A stretch of 64,000 nucleotides of DNA, taken from NCBI GenBank assembly GCA_050330635.1, contig JBHJNQ010000014.1, positions 1 through 64,000 on the forward strand, read 5' to 3'. This document shows, piece after piece, positions 53,373-61,842 of this stretch; positions within the stretch are counted from its first letter, which is position 1; every line of letters begins with the position of its first letter. The DNA is from CADEDH01 sp050330635. Lineage in GTDB: Bacteria > Actinomycetota > Acidimicrobiia > Acidimicrobiales > SZUA-35. Position numbers and translations under genes: made by a program. The notes beneath the pieces are model-generated. The model saw only the letters and a list, made by a program, of their open reading frames with translations. It had not been told where the DNA came from and searched no databases.

Positions 53373-54148
53373 GCGGCGACGGACCGGTCCTGGTCGACGC
53401 CGCCGACGGGATCGCCACCATCACCCTCCACCGGCCCGAGGTTCGCAACGCCATCGACGGGGCCCTCCGCACCGGCCTGGTCGACGCTGTCACCCGGCTC
53501 GACGCCGACCCCGACGTCGCCGTCATGATCCTCACCGGAACCGACCCGGCCTTCTGCGCCGGGCTCGACCTGCGAGAGCTGGGGAGCCGTCCCGCCGAGC
53601 TGATGACGCCCGACTCGGGCGGGAGCACCTCACCGTTCCCCGCCCGCACCACGCCCCTCATCGGTGCCATCAACGGCCCGGCCATAACCGGTGGGTTCGA
53701 GCTGGCTCTCAACTGCGACTTCCTCGTCGCCTCGGAACGGGCCGTGTTCGCCGACACCCATGCCCGGGTCGGGGTGATGCCGGGGTGGGGGCTGTCGGTC
53801 CTGCTGGCCGACGCCGTCGGTGTCCGCCGGGCCCGGGAGATCTCGCTCACCGGCAACTTCGTGACGGCGGCCGAGGCCCTGACGTGGGGTCTGGTCAACC
53901 GGGTGGTGGCCCACGACGAGCTGCTGCCGACGGTGCGACGCCTGGCCGCCGACATCGCCGGCAACGATCCCCGGGGGGTGACCCGCATGCTCGCCACCTA
54001 CGCCGAGCAGGAGGCCACCGACCTGGCCGAGGGCTGGCGCATCGAGAGCGAGGGGGCCCGGGCCTTTCGGGCCGAGGTCACCTTCGAGGGAGCCGAGGTC
54101 GAGCGGCGGCGGGCCGCCATCATCGAGCGGGGCCGGAGCCAGCTCTAG
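53369..54148 (+). CDS. Enoyl-CoA hydratase/isomerase family protein
   Basis: This intact crotonase has 259 residues and a complete fold: VDAADGIATITLHRPEVRNA, the oxyanion hole in DPAFCAGLDLRELG, TTPLIGAINGPAITGGFELAL with the second glycine, and LTGNFVTAAEALTWGLVNRVV. The residue usually serving as catalytic Glu lies in a diverged part (GVMPGWG), so the reaction may not be simple hydration. ATG 53369 overlaps the preceding stop. It is a close neighbour of a damaged paralogue at 52171. Confidence 0.87.
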   Translation: MSGDGPVLVDAADGIATITLHRPEVRNAIDGALRTGLVDAVTRLDADPDVAVMILTGTDPAFCAGLDLRELGSRPAELMTPDSGGSTSPFPARTTPLIGAINGPAITGGFELALNCDFLVASERAVFADTHARVGVMPGWGLSVLLADAVGVRRAREISLTGNFVTAAEALTWGLVNRVVAHDELLPTVRRLAADIAGNDPRGVTRMLATYAEQEATDLAEGWRIESEGARAFRAEVTFEGAEVERRRAAIIERGRSQL

Positions 54149-54179
54149 CGGGGCGGGGCATCGCCGTCACCGAGCCCCC

Positions 54180-54224
54180 GACTCCGGGCCGCACGACTCC
54201 GTGCCGCACGACACCGGGCCACAC
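54180..54224. repeat. Three tandem copies of a 15-bp repeat
   Basis: GACTCCGGGCCGCAC, GACTCCGTGCCGCAC and GACACCGGGCCACAC follow one another without gaps in the 3' flank of the crotonase gene. They lie in the non-coding stretch before the HNH remnant. The first two differ by one base. Nothing else is known of them. Confidence 0.45.
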
Positions 54225-54388
54225 CAACACCGACACCGGCCGTCGGCTCCGATCGCGCTGCGGTCCGAGGTCGTGACGTCGGTGGTTGGCCGTCGGGCCG
54301 GACGGTGCTTGCCGTCGATCTCCCGCGGGCCCCGGCGGTTGGTCGTCGGGCCGGACTGCGTCTGCGGACCCTGCTGTTCGGTAACTGG

Positions 54389-55251
54389 TCAGTACGCCCG
54401 TCGGGTGACGGGCACCGGGGGTGGGATCCGTCGTTCGACGGTGCCGTCGGGTCGGCACAGGGTGAGCGAGCGGTCGGGGTGCATGGTGAGCCGCCAACCC
54501 CGGTCGTGGATGCGGTGGTGCCACTCCCACGACCGACGTCGGCGCCATGGCCGGAGCCACGGGCCGTGCCGCCCGCTCCGTCATCCCCGGCGGGGTGGTG
54601 GGCCCGACGGTCGCTGCCGTCTCCGGCCGTCCGGGTGGAGGCCGGGGTGGGCACGATGCGCGTGGCCAGGTGGTGCAGGGCGGCCGCCGCCAGCTCGCCA
54701 TCCAATGCCGCCAGCCGCTGACACTCGGAGTCGGTGAGCCGCTTGACTGCAGCGGCGAGGGAGTCGGCGTTCTCGGTGTTGGTCAGCCCGTCCTCGAGGT
54801 CTCGGCCCAGGATCGGGAATCGGTCGGCCAGCTCGGCCCGCTCGATCTTCCTCCTCGCCTCCCGTCGCGAGGTCCCCCCGCCCTGACGCACCCTGTCATC
54901 CACTCCCGACGAATCGGCTTCAGCCCCATCGGTTCCCGCCCCGCCGTCGCCGTCACGACCGCGACCCCCGTCGCCGCCGTCAGGTCCACCACCACTACCC
55001 CCGCCATCATCGCCACCCCGCGCGCCTCCGCTATTCCCGCCGCTGCCCCCATCACGGGGCGGCCCGGCCTGGCGTCGTTTGACCTCGCGGATCACCCGGG
55101 TCTCGACCCCGTCGATCCGCCGTCGCCCCGCACCGCAGCACGCCAGCAGCTCCCGCAGCCGCTCGTCGCAGCACGACTCGAGGTCGATCGAGCCCATAAC
55201 CCGCTGAAGCCCGCCCAGGTCGGCACTCCCGAAATCCGCCTTCGTCTCCAT
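54389..55251 (-). pseudogene. DUF222/HNH-endonuclease-family gene with large internal loss
   Basis: The N-terminal part (about 54660-55251) reads LGGLQRVMGSIDLESCCDERLREL, RRIDGVETRVIREVKRR and SRREARRKIERAEL, typical of DUF222 proteins, with a glycine-rich linker. The tail, in a third frame (54389 to about 54550), reads WEWHHRIHDRGWRLTMHPDRS then TVERRIPPPVP, the end of the HNH nuclease domain. The central DUF222 half and the HNH core are absent. Such proteins are multicopy in actinobacteria, so the gene looks decayed or misassembled. ATG 55251. Confidence 0.7.
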
Positions 55252-55593
55252 GTGATCGACACTACGCACCTCTAGTGACACTCAACCGCATCACTTAACT
55301 CTGGTGTCGAGTAGTGACCTGCGACCGCCCTCGCCGAGTTCGTCGATGCCTCCGGTGGGAGCTCGACCGTCGGGCCACGAGGAGCTGACCGAAGAATTCG
55401 GTGTTCTCCGGCGGCCGGGCGGCGTTGGCCGCCGCCGCCACCGTGGTGGCCGTGGGCGATCAGCCCTGGCCGTTTTAGCCGGTGGCCCGGGTACCCGACC
55501 TGCGGGCGGTGCGGCTCGTGGCCGACGTGGCCGGCGGGGGCGGAGCGCCGGTGCGGCTGGCCCTGACCGCCCCGGCATGAGCAGACTTCCGGG
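55252..55593. other. Gap with coding-like remnants
   Basis: On the plus strand from about 55385 to 55579 a frame with strong GC3 bias reads SGGRAALAAAATVVAVGDQP, stops, and continues DLRAVRLVADVAGGG to APVRLALTAPA before a stop. It looks like a degenerated 3' end of a gene of unknown type. No intact gene fits here. Confidence 0.3.
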
Positions 55594-56052
55594 ATGGACA
55601 TACGGCGGATCACCGAAGTGGGCATCGCGGTACGGAGCCTCGACCAGGCGGTGACCATGTTCACCGAGCTGTTCAACGCCGAGGTGGGGCCCGTGATCGA
55701 CGTACCCCTGTACGACATGCGGTTCCGCATGTGCCGGGTGGGCAAGGTCGACTTCGAGGTGATGGAGCCCACGGCCGACAAGGGTGTGATCCACGACTTC
55801 CTGATCACTCGGGGCGAGGGGCTGCACCACATCGCCTTCGCCGTCGACGACGTCAACGAGACGATGGGCGCGCTGGCGGCCAAGGGCGTCCGGTTCGTCA
55901 CCGATCCGCCGATGACCAACAGCTTCCCGATGGTCGATTACGCCGGCCGACACATCGAGGGCGACATCAGCTTCACCTTCTCCCACCCGGCATCGTTCCT
56001 CGGCATCCTCTTCGAGTTCATCCAGTACCCGCCCGAGTACCAGACACCGTAG
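55594..56052 (+). CDS. VOC-family protein, methylmalonyl-CoA-epimerase-like
   Basis: The 152-residue protein has the vicinal-oxygen-chelate fold. The metal ligands are suggested by ITEVGIAVRSLDQAV, FEVMEPTADKG, GEGLHHIAFAVDDVNETM and the late Glu in FEFIQYPPEY. Epimerase-type members use this pattern to interconvert methylmalonyl-CoA isomers in propionate and valine breakdown, which would fit mmsA elsewhere in the window. A glyoxalase-type dehydrogenase function is the alternative. ATG 55594 is the first good start. Confidence 0.8.
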   Translation: MDIRRITEVGIAVRSLDQAVTMFTELFNAEVGPVIDVPLYDMRFRMCRVGKVDFEVMEPTADKGVIHDFLITRGEGLHHIAFAVDDVNETMGALAAKGVRFVTDPPMTNSFPMVDYAGRHIEGDISFTFSHPASFLGILFEFIQYPPEYQTP

Positions 56053-56206
56053 TGACCGGGCCGCCACGGTCGGCTGCCGCCCCGGCGTCCCGCCATCCCG
56101 TCGAGCCCACCGACCGGTCCGGTGCGACTCCGGCGCTGTGCGGGCCGGCTATGGTCGCCGGTGCGGTCGAGTGCCGGCCGCCACCGACCGACCCCGAGGA
56201 GTGCCC

Positions 56207-56668
56207 GTGATCGCCACCGGCGACGTCGTCGACGACTTCCAGGCCGTCGACCAGCACGGCTCCGCCGTGACCCTGGCCGACCTGCTGGCCGACGGTCCGC
56301 TCGTCCTCTACTTCTACATCAAGGCCAAGACCCCGGGTTGAACGAAGGAGAGCTGCCATTTCCGTGATCTCTCGGGCGAGTTCGCCTCGCTCGGGGCCCG
56401 GATCGTGGGAATCAGCGCCGATCAGGTCGATCGGCAACGCGACTTCGACGAGATCAACTCCCTCGGGTTCCCCCTGTTGTCCGACCCCGACCGGGCGGTG
56501 GCCCAGCAGTTCGGGGTCAAGCGACCGGGGCCCCTGCCGACCAGGCGGGCCACGTTCGTCATCGACACCGACCGCCGGGTCCTGGCCGCCATCACCAGCG
56601 AGACCGGCATGCACACCCACGCCGACGAGGCCCTGGCCGTCCTCCGCCGCCGTGGCCGGAACGACTGA
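56207..56668 (+). CDS. PrxQ/BCP peroxiredoxin with in-frame TGA at the peroxidatic residue (candidate selenoprotein)
   Basis: Peroxiredoxins of the BCP/PrxQ type reduce peroxides with a catalytic cysteine in TPGCTKEAC. Here GTG 56207 opens VIATGDVVDDFQAVDQHG, and the frame reaches KAKTPG, then TGA at 56339-56341, then TKESCHFRDLSGEFASLG to RRGRND and stop. The frame is unbroken except for that one codon, which stands exactly at peroxidatic position 45. The resolving Cys50 is retained. Total length, 153, equals the family norm. This fits selenocysteine, or a nonsense mutation. AGGA precedes the start. Confidence 0.72.
56348..56373 (+). promoter_or_regulatory. Hairpin just after the in-frame TGA, possible SECIS
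   Basis: GAGAG at 56348-56352 and CTCTC at 56369-56373 form a 5-bp stem around a 16-base loop, beginning 6 bases after the TGA. Its location matches a bacterial SECIS, but the loop does not start with the G-rich apex seen in E. coli. A second stem, GCGAG at 56376-56380 with CTCGC at 56386-56390, lies further downstream. Neither is proof. Confidence 0.25.
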
Positions 56669-56683
56669 GCCGGGCGACTCCGG

Positions 56684-57775
56684 TCAGTCGAACGTGATGA
56701 CCGTCCGGGCCACCTCGCCATCCTTCATCATGCGGTAGCCGTCGTTGACCCCCTCGAGGTCGATCGTGGCCGACACCATCTCGTCGAGCAGGAGCCGACC
56801 GTCGAGGTACATGTCGATCATGCGCGGAATGTCGGTGCGGAACTGGTTGGAGCCCATCATCGACCCCTGCAGCTTCTTCTCCTGGAGGAAATCGATGCCC
56901 CGTAGCTCGACCACGTCCTTGGATGGGACCATGCCGATCACGGTGGCGGTGCCGCCGACGGCGAGCATGTCGAAGGCCTGACGCACGGTGGCGGCCCGGC
57001 CGATCGCCTCGAAGGAGTAGTCGACCCCGCCGTCCGACAGGTCCTTGACGGCAGCGACGACGTCGTCGGTTTCGGCGGCGTTGACGAAGTGGGTGCCGCC
57101 CATCTGGCCCGCCGTCTCCAGCTTCGACGACGAGATGTCGACCACGATGATCCTGTTGGCCCCGGCGATGCGGGCACCCTGGATGGCGGCCAGGCCGATG
57201 CCGCCGGCCCCGATCACGCACACGGTCGAGCCCACCTCGACCCGCGCCGTGCGCACGACGGCGCCGAAGCCGGTGGTGATCCCGCAACCGATGAGGCACG
57301 CCTTGTCGAGCGGCATCTCCTCGATGACCTTCACGAGCCCGTTCTGGTGGACGAGCATCTCCTGGGCGAAACCGCCGAGGCGGGCCATCTGGTCGACGGG
57401 GGTGCCGTCGGCCCGGGTCAGCCGCGCCGGAGCGTCCTTGGCTCGCGACGTGGCCTTGGGGTTGGCGCAGCGGTTGGGATGGCCGCCCAGGCACTGGGGG
57501 CACTGGCCGCAGAAGATCGACAGGCACGCTACCACGTGGTCGCCGGGCCCGACGTAGTCGACGCCCTCGCCGACGGCCTGAACGATCCCCGCCGATTCAT
57601 GGCCCATGACGATGGGGAGGGTGGTCCGGAACAGGCCCTCCATGAAGTGGAGATCGCTGTGGCAGAGGCCGGCGCCGACCACCTGGATCAGGACCTCTCC
57701 CGGACCGGGCTTGTCGATGCTGAGGTCCTCGATGACGAGATCGCCGGGCTGTTCGGTGAGTACGGCTGCCTTCAT
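56684..57775 (-). CDS. Zinc-dependent alcohol dehydrogenase
   Basis: The 363-residue medium-chain dehydrogenase has the catalytic zinc ligands in GAGLCHSDLHF and GHESAG. The structural-zinc lobe is CGQCPQCLGGHPNRC, and the NAD motif is VCVIGAGGIGLAAIQGARIAGA. An alternative reading is a mycothiol- or NDMA-dependent class III enzyme, because IGCGITTGFGAVVRTARVE is typical of that set. ATG 57775 is family-like (MKAAVLTEQPGDLVIEDL). It is convergent with the peroxiredoxin gene and divergent from the enolase-superfamily gene. Confidence 0.9.
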   Translation of the reverse strand: MKAAVLTEQPGDLVIEDLSIDKPGPGEVLIQVVGAGLCHSDLHFMEGLFRTTLPIVMGHESAGIVQAVGEGVDYVGPGDHVVACLSIFCGQCPQCLGGHPNRCANPKATSRAKDAPARLTRADGTPVDQMARLGGFAQEMLVHQNGLVKVIEEMPLDKACLIGCGITTGFGAVVRTARVEVGSTVCVIGAGGIGLAAIQGARIAGANRIIVVDISSSKLETAGQMGGTHFVNAAETDDVVAAVKDLSDGGVDYSFEAIGRAATVRQAFDMLAVGGTATVIGMVPSKDVVELRGIDFLQEKKLQGSMMGSNQFRTDIPRMIDMYLDGRLLLDEMVSATIDLEGVNDGYRMMKDGEVARTVITFD

Positions 57776-57832
57776 GTGTGCTTCCCCTTCTGGTGGTTGC
57801 CGCCACGTTAGAGCCGTGACAACGTGGCCGCC

Positions 57833-59062
57833 ATGACAGATGGAACGAGTCACTCCCAGCCGGTCACCGCCACCGGAGTGGAGACCCTCCACTGCGACGC
57901 CGGTTGGCGCAACTACCACTTCTGCAAGGTGTCGACCGACGAGGGCATCGTCGGCTGGAGCGAGTTCGACGAGGGGTTCGGGTCGCCCGGGGTAAGTACC
58001 GTGATCGAGGCGCTGGCCCCGCGGGTGATCGGCACGTCGGTCAACGATCACGAGCGGACCTACACCGAGCTGTTCCACGCCACCCGCCCGGCCGCCGGCT
58101 CGGTCGTCGGTCAGGGCCTGGGGGCGATCGAGAACGCGCTCCTCGACGCCAAGGCCAAGGCCCTCGGCGTTCCCGTCCACGACCTCCTCGGCGGACGACT
58201 GCGAGACCGCATCCGGGTGTACTGGTCGCATTGCGCCACCTGGCGCATCGCCTACCACCCCTTCTACGGCAACCGGATCACCGATCTGGCCGGCGTGCGA
58301 GCGCTCGGCGAGGAGGTTCGCGACCGGGGCTTCACCGCCCTCAAGACCAACATCTTCACCGAGTGGGACGGTGCCCTGCGCTCGTGGGCCCCGGGTTTCG
58401 GCCGGCCCTGGCATCCCGAGCTCACCGCCGACCGCCGGGTCCTGCGGGGCATCGCCGACGTGCTCGGGGCGTTCCGCTCCGGGGCCGGCGACGACATGGA
58501 CATCCTCCTCGATGTGAACTTCAACTTCCGCACCGCCGGCGTGTTGGAGGTGCTGCGCATGCTCGCCGACTTCGACCTGTTCTGGCTCGAGTACGACAAC
58601 GACAATCCCGACGCTCTGCGCTACGTGCGGGATCACGCCTCGACCCAGATCGCCTCGCTCGAGACCGTGATCGGCCTGCCTGCCTTCCTCCCCTTCCTCG
58701 GGGCCCAGGCGGTCGACGTGGCCATCGTCGACGCCGTGTGGAACGGCACCTGGCAGGCGATGAAGGTGGCGGCGGCGGCCAACGCCCACGAGGTCCAGGT
58801 GGCACCCCACAACTTCTACGGCCACCTGTCGACCATGATGAGCGCCCACTTCGCCACCGCGGTGCCCAACCTGCGCATCATGGAGATCGACATCGATCGG
58901 CTGCCGTGGGACGACGAGCTGTTCACCACCACGCCGGTCATCGAGGACGGCCACCTGATCCTCGGCGACGAGCCGGGGTGGGGGACCGAACCCGTGGAGG
59001 AGGCCCTCGCCGCCCACCCCCCGAAGGCCGGCCCGGGCTTCCTCGTCAACCGGCGCCCGTGA
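57833..59062 (+). CDS. Enolase-superfamily (mandelate racemase/muconate-lactonizing) enzyme
   Basis: The 409-residue protein has an N-terminal capping domain and a barrel. Metal ligands are expected at the Asp of DVNFNFR, the Glu of FWLEYDND and the Glu of ASLETV. The general base Lys is in FTALKTNIF and the His in VAPHNFYGHLS. This subgroup includes sugar-acid dehydratases, so it may dehydrate an acid sugar or racemise an acid. ATG 57833 is preferred to GTG 57824. It is 57 bp from the alcohol dehydrogenase and divergent. Confidence 0.82.
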   Translation: MTDGTSHSQPVTATGVETLHCDAGWRNYHFCKVSTDEGIVGWSEFDEGFGSPGVSTVIEALAPRVIGTSVNDHERTYTELFHATRPAAGSVVGQGLGAIENALLDAKAKALGVPVHDLLGGRLRDRIRVYWSHCATWRIAYHPFYGNRITDLAGVRALGEEVRDRGFTALKTNIFTEWDGALRSWAPGFGRPWHPELTADRRVLRGIADVLGAFRSGAGDDMDILLDVNFNFRTAGVLEVLRMLADFDLFWLEYDNDNPDALRYVRDHASTQIASLETVIGLPAFLPFLGAQAVDVAIVDAVWNGTWQAMKVAAAANAHEVQVAPHNFYGHLSTMMSAHFATAVPNLRIMEIDIDRLPWDDELFTTTPVIEDGHLILGDEPGWGTEPVEEALAAHPPKAGPGFLVNRRP

Positions 59063-59247
59063 CCAGGGCCCCGTGGGGGTCGCTGCCCGTCTTCGACCAG
59101 AAACGCCGGTTCCGTTACGACCGGCGTCGAGGGCACCCGTTCATCACCACCGGGCTGTGGGCATGGTCACGCCATCCCAACTGCGCCGGCGAGATCCTCG
59201 TGCCGCGTCCGCCCCGTCGGCGACCCCTTGACCTTCAAGTCGAATAG
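59059..59247 (+). pseudogene. Fragment of a DUF1295/steroid 5-alpha-reductase-like gene
   Basis: The 62-residue frame contains DQKRRFRYDRRRGHPFITTG followed by LWAWSRHPNCAGEIL, which matches the core of DUF1295 membrane reductases (KRRFR..P, FI..GLW.WSRHPNY.GE). The protein's membrane N-terminus and the remainder after GEI are missing. It overlaps the stop of the enolase-superfamily gene, and the copper-operon promoter runs through its 3' end. It is a remnant, not a functional enzyme. Confidence 0.6.
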
Positions 59248-59259
59248 AAGCTTTATGCT
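59228..59259 (+). promoter_or_regulatory. MerR/CueR-type promoter of the copper operon
   Basis: TTGACC at 59228-59233 and TATGCT at 59254-59259 are -35 and -10 boxes with a 20-bp spacer, longer than the standard 17. The spacer contains the dyad ACCTTC (59231-59236) and GAAGCT (59247-59252). This overlong spacer with an internal inverted repeat is the hallmark of MerR-family activation, and CueR-type proteins control copA genes. No merR-type gene is in the window. Confidence 0.7.
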
Positions 59260-59289
59260 GGAGGGATTGCCAGCAGGAGCAAGGACCGC

Positions 59290-61617
59290 GTGGACACCGA
59301 CACCGACACCAACACCAACACCCCCACCGACACGACCGGGGACATCGACACCGGGGGGATGCGCTCGCTGCGGTCCGATCTGGCGATCGAGGGGATGACG
59401 TGCTCGGCGTGCGCTTCGCGCATCCAGACCAGGTTGTCGCGTCTCGACGGGGTCACCTGGGCCCAGGTCAACTTCGCCACCGGCCGGGCCACGGTCGTCC
59501 ACGAGGCGGGGGTCAGCGGCGACGACATGCGGGCGGTCATCGAGGGCCTCGGATACGGCGTGGTCGACGACGACGATGCCGACGTGGACGGGAGGCGGGA
59601 GCGCGACCTGCGGGTCCGGCTCCTCGTCGCCGCCACGTTGACCGTCCCCGTCGTGCTGTTGTCGATGGTCGGCCCCCTCCAGATCACCGGATGGCAGTGG
59701 ATCGTCGGCGCCCTCACCACCGTCGTGGTGTTGTGGCCGGGCTGGGTCTTTCACCGCTCCGCCGCCCTCAACCTCCGCCACGGGTCGACCACGATGGACA
59801 CTCTTGTGTCGATGGGGTCGCTGTCGGCATGGCTGTGGTCGACCGTCGTCCTCCTCGCCGGCGACCGGTTCGGCAACGCCGATGCCATGTCCATGGGGGG
59901 CACGGCCAACGGGGGCACGGCCGACGGGGGCATGGCGGGAATGGCGGGAATGGCCAGTGGGCCCGGGGGTCACGTCTACTTCGAGACGGCGGCCGTCATC
60001 ATCACCCTGATCCTGCTGGGCAAGTGGTTCGAGGTCCGGGCCACCCGACGCACCGGCGACGCCATCCGGGCCCTGGCCGATCTCGGGGTCACGACGGCGG
60101 TGCTCGTCGACGGCACCGTCGTGCGGGCCGACGAGCTCACGATCGGTACCCGTTTCGTGGTTCGTCCCGGCGACCGGGTCGCCACCGACGGGGTCGTGGT
60201 CGACGGTGCCTCGACCGTCGACGCCTCCATGGTCACCGGGGAGCCGGTCCCGGTCGACGTGACCGTGGGTGACGAGGTGATCGGGGCCACCATCAACGGC
60301 AACGGCTCCGTGATCGTCGAGGCCACCAGGGTCGGGGCCGACACGACGCTGGCCCAGATCATCCGCCTGGTCGACGAGGCCCAGGGCAGCCGGGCCGAGG
60401 TCCAGCGCCTGGCCGATCGGGTCTCGGCCGTGTTCGTGCCGGTCGCCATAGCGGTGGCCCTCGTGACCCTCGCCGGCTGGCTCGTCGTCGGCGGTGCCGT
60501 GCACGCAGCCTTCTCCGCCGCCGTGGCCGTGCTGATCATCGCCTGCCCGTGTGCCCTCGGCCTGGCCACGCCGCTGGGGATCATGGTCGGCACCGGTCGT
60601 GGAGCCCAGCTCGGGGTGTTGATCAAGGGGGGCGAGGTCCTGGAGGACACCCGGACCATCGACCAGATCGTGCTCGACAAGACCGGCACCATCACCGAGG
60701 GACGGATGGAGCTGGTCGACATCGTCGCCCCCGGAGGTGACGGCAACCGTCTATTGGCCCTCGCCGCTGCCCTCGAGGCCCGATCCGAGCATCCGATCGC
60801 CCAGGCCGTGTCGGCTGCGGTGACCGATCTCGCCCCGGTCACCGGCTTCGAAAACCAGCCCGGTCGGGGCGTCGTCGGCACCGTGGAGGGGATCGAGGTT
60901 CGAGTCGGGCGCCGAGCCCTGTTCGACACGGTTCCCGACGACGTCGAGGCGGCGGCGGTGCGGGCCGAGGACGGAGGGTCGACCGCCGTGCTGGCCGGAC
61001 GGGGGGGCACGGCCGAGGCCGTGCTCGTCGTCGCCGATCGGATCAAGGCCACGTCGGCCCAGGCCGTGGCGGCGCTGGCCGCCCAGGGACTCACCGTGTC
61101 GCTGCTCACCGGTGACAACCGCCGCACGGCGGCCACCGTGGCCGCCGCCGTGGGTATCGAGCATGTGATCGCCGAGGTGATGCCCGAAGACAAGGCGGCC
61201 GAGATCCGCCGTCTCCAGGAGGCGGGACACCGGGTGGCGATGGTGGGCGACGGGATCAACGACGCCCCCGCACTGGCCCAGGCCGACCTCGGCATCGCCG
61301 TCGGTACGGGGACCGACGTCGCCATCGAGGCCTCCGATCTCACCGTGGTGTCGGGCGACCTGCGGGCCGTGGCCGACGCCATCGCCCTGGCCCGCCGCAC
61401 CCTGGCCACGATCAAGGGCAACCTGTTCTGGGCCTTCGCCTACAATGCGGCGGCCATCCCGCTTGCCGCCTTCGGGGTGTTGAACCCGATGATCGCCGCC
61501 GGGGCGATGGGGATCTCGTCGCTGTTCGTCGTCTCCAACAGCCTCCGGCTCCGGCGTTTCGCCGGGTACCGCCACACCGACCGCTCATCCGCCGACGAAG
61601 GGAGCCTCCGACGGTGA
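59290..61617 (+). CDS. copA: Copper-exporting P1B-type ATPase
   Basis: It pumps Cu+ out of the cytosol. The 775-residue protein has one N-terminal heavy-metal domain with GMTCSACAS (Cys38, Cys41), about eight membrane helices, the metal-transport CPC at 419-421 in IACPCALGLATPLG, the phosphorylation site DKTGTITEG at 463 and GDGINDAPA at about 653. A Met/Gly-rich outer loop (MSMGGTANGGTADGGMAGMA) lies between early helices and may collect copper. GTG 59290 follows AGGAG; ATG 59359 is possible. It overlaps the chaperone gene by 4 bp. Confidence 0.93.
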   Translation: MDTDTDTNTNTPTDTTGDIDTGGMRSLRSDLAIEGMTCSACASRIQTRLSRLDGVTWAQVNFATGRATVVHEAGVSGDDMRAVIEGLGYGVVDDDDADVDGRRERDLRVRLLVAATLTVPVVLLSMVGPLQITGWQWIVGALTTVVVLWPGWVFHRSAALNLRHGSTTMDTLVSMGSLSAWLWSTVVLLAGDRFGNADAMSMGGTANGGTADGGMAGMAGMASGPGGHVYFETAAVIITLILLGKWFEVRATRRTGDAIRALADLGVTTAVLVDGTVVRADELTIGTRFVVRPGDRVATDGVVVDGASTVDASMVTGEPVPVDVTVGDEVIGATINGNGSVIVEATRVGADTTLAQIIRLVDEAQGSRAEVQRLADRVSAVFVPVAIAVALVTLAGWLVVGGAVHAAFSAAVAVLIIACPCALGLATPLGIMVGTGRGAQLGVLIKGGEVLEDTRTIDQIVLDKTGTITEGRMELVDIVAPGGDGNRLLALAAALEARSEHPIAQAVSAAVTDLAPVTGFENQPGRGVVGTVEGIEVRVGRRALFDTVPDDVEAAAVRAEDGGSTAVLAGRGGTAEAVLVVADRIKATSAQAVAALAAQGLTVSLLTGDNRRTAATVAAAVGIEHVIAEVMPEDKAAEIRRLQEAGHRVAMVGDGINDAPALAQADLGIAVGTGTDVAIEASDLTVVSGDLRAVADAIALARRTLATIKGNLFWAFAYNAAAIPLAAFGVLNPMIAAGAMGISSLFVVSNSLRLRRFAGYRHTDRSSADEGSLRR

Positions 61618-61820
61618 CCAGCCAGACCAGGTCCTACTCCGTGCCCGCCATCAGCTGCCGTCACTGCATCGACGCCATCACCACCGAGGTGTGCAAGCTG
61701 GCCGATGTGCGCGACGTCTCGATCGACCTCGACACCAAGGTGGTGACCGTCGTCGGTACCCCCGCCGACGCCGACGTGATCGCCGCCATCGACGAGGCCG
61801 GCTTCGAGGTCGCGGTCTGA
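61614..61820 (+). CDS. copZ: Copper chaperone with HMA domain
   Basis: This 68-residue heavy-metal-associated domain has its copper site at ISCRHCID (Cys15, Cys18) and the beta-alpha-beta-beta-alpha-beta layout ending DEAGFEVAV. It should pass copper to the adjacent exporter. GTG 61614 overlaps the exporter stop (GTGA), so the two are translated together behind the MerR-type promoter. Confidence 0.92.
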   Translation: MTSQTRSYSVPAISCRHCIDAITTEVCKLADVRDVSIDLDTKVVTVVGTPADADVIAAIDEAGFEVAV

Positions 61821-61842
61821 TCCAGCCTCGTAGCCTGGCCCG

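Noticed and set aside
56364..56738. Re-initiation after the peroxiredoxin TGA at GTG 56364.
   Set aside because: That GTG is in a different frame. In-frame GTG 56405 would give a protein without the catalytic segment, so re-initiation does not explain the conserved TKESC downstream of TGA.
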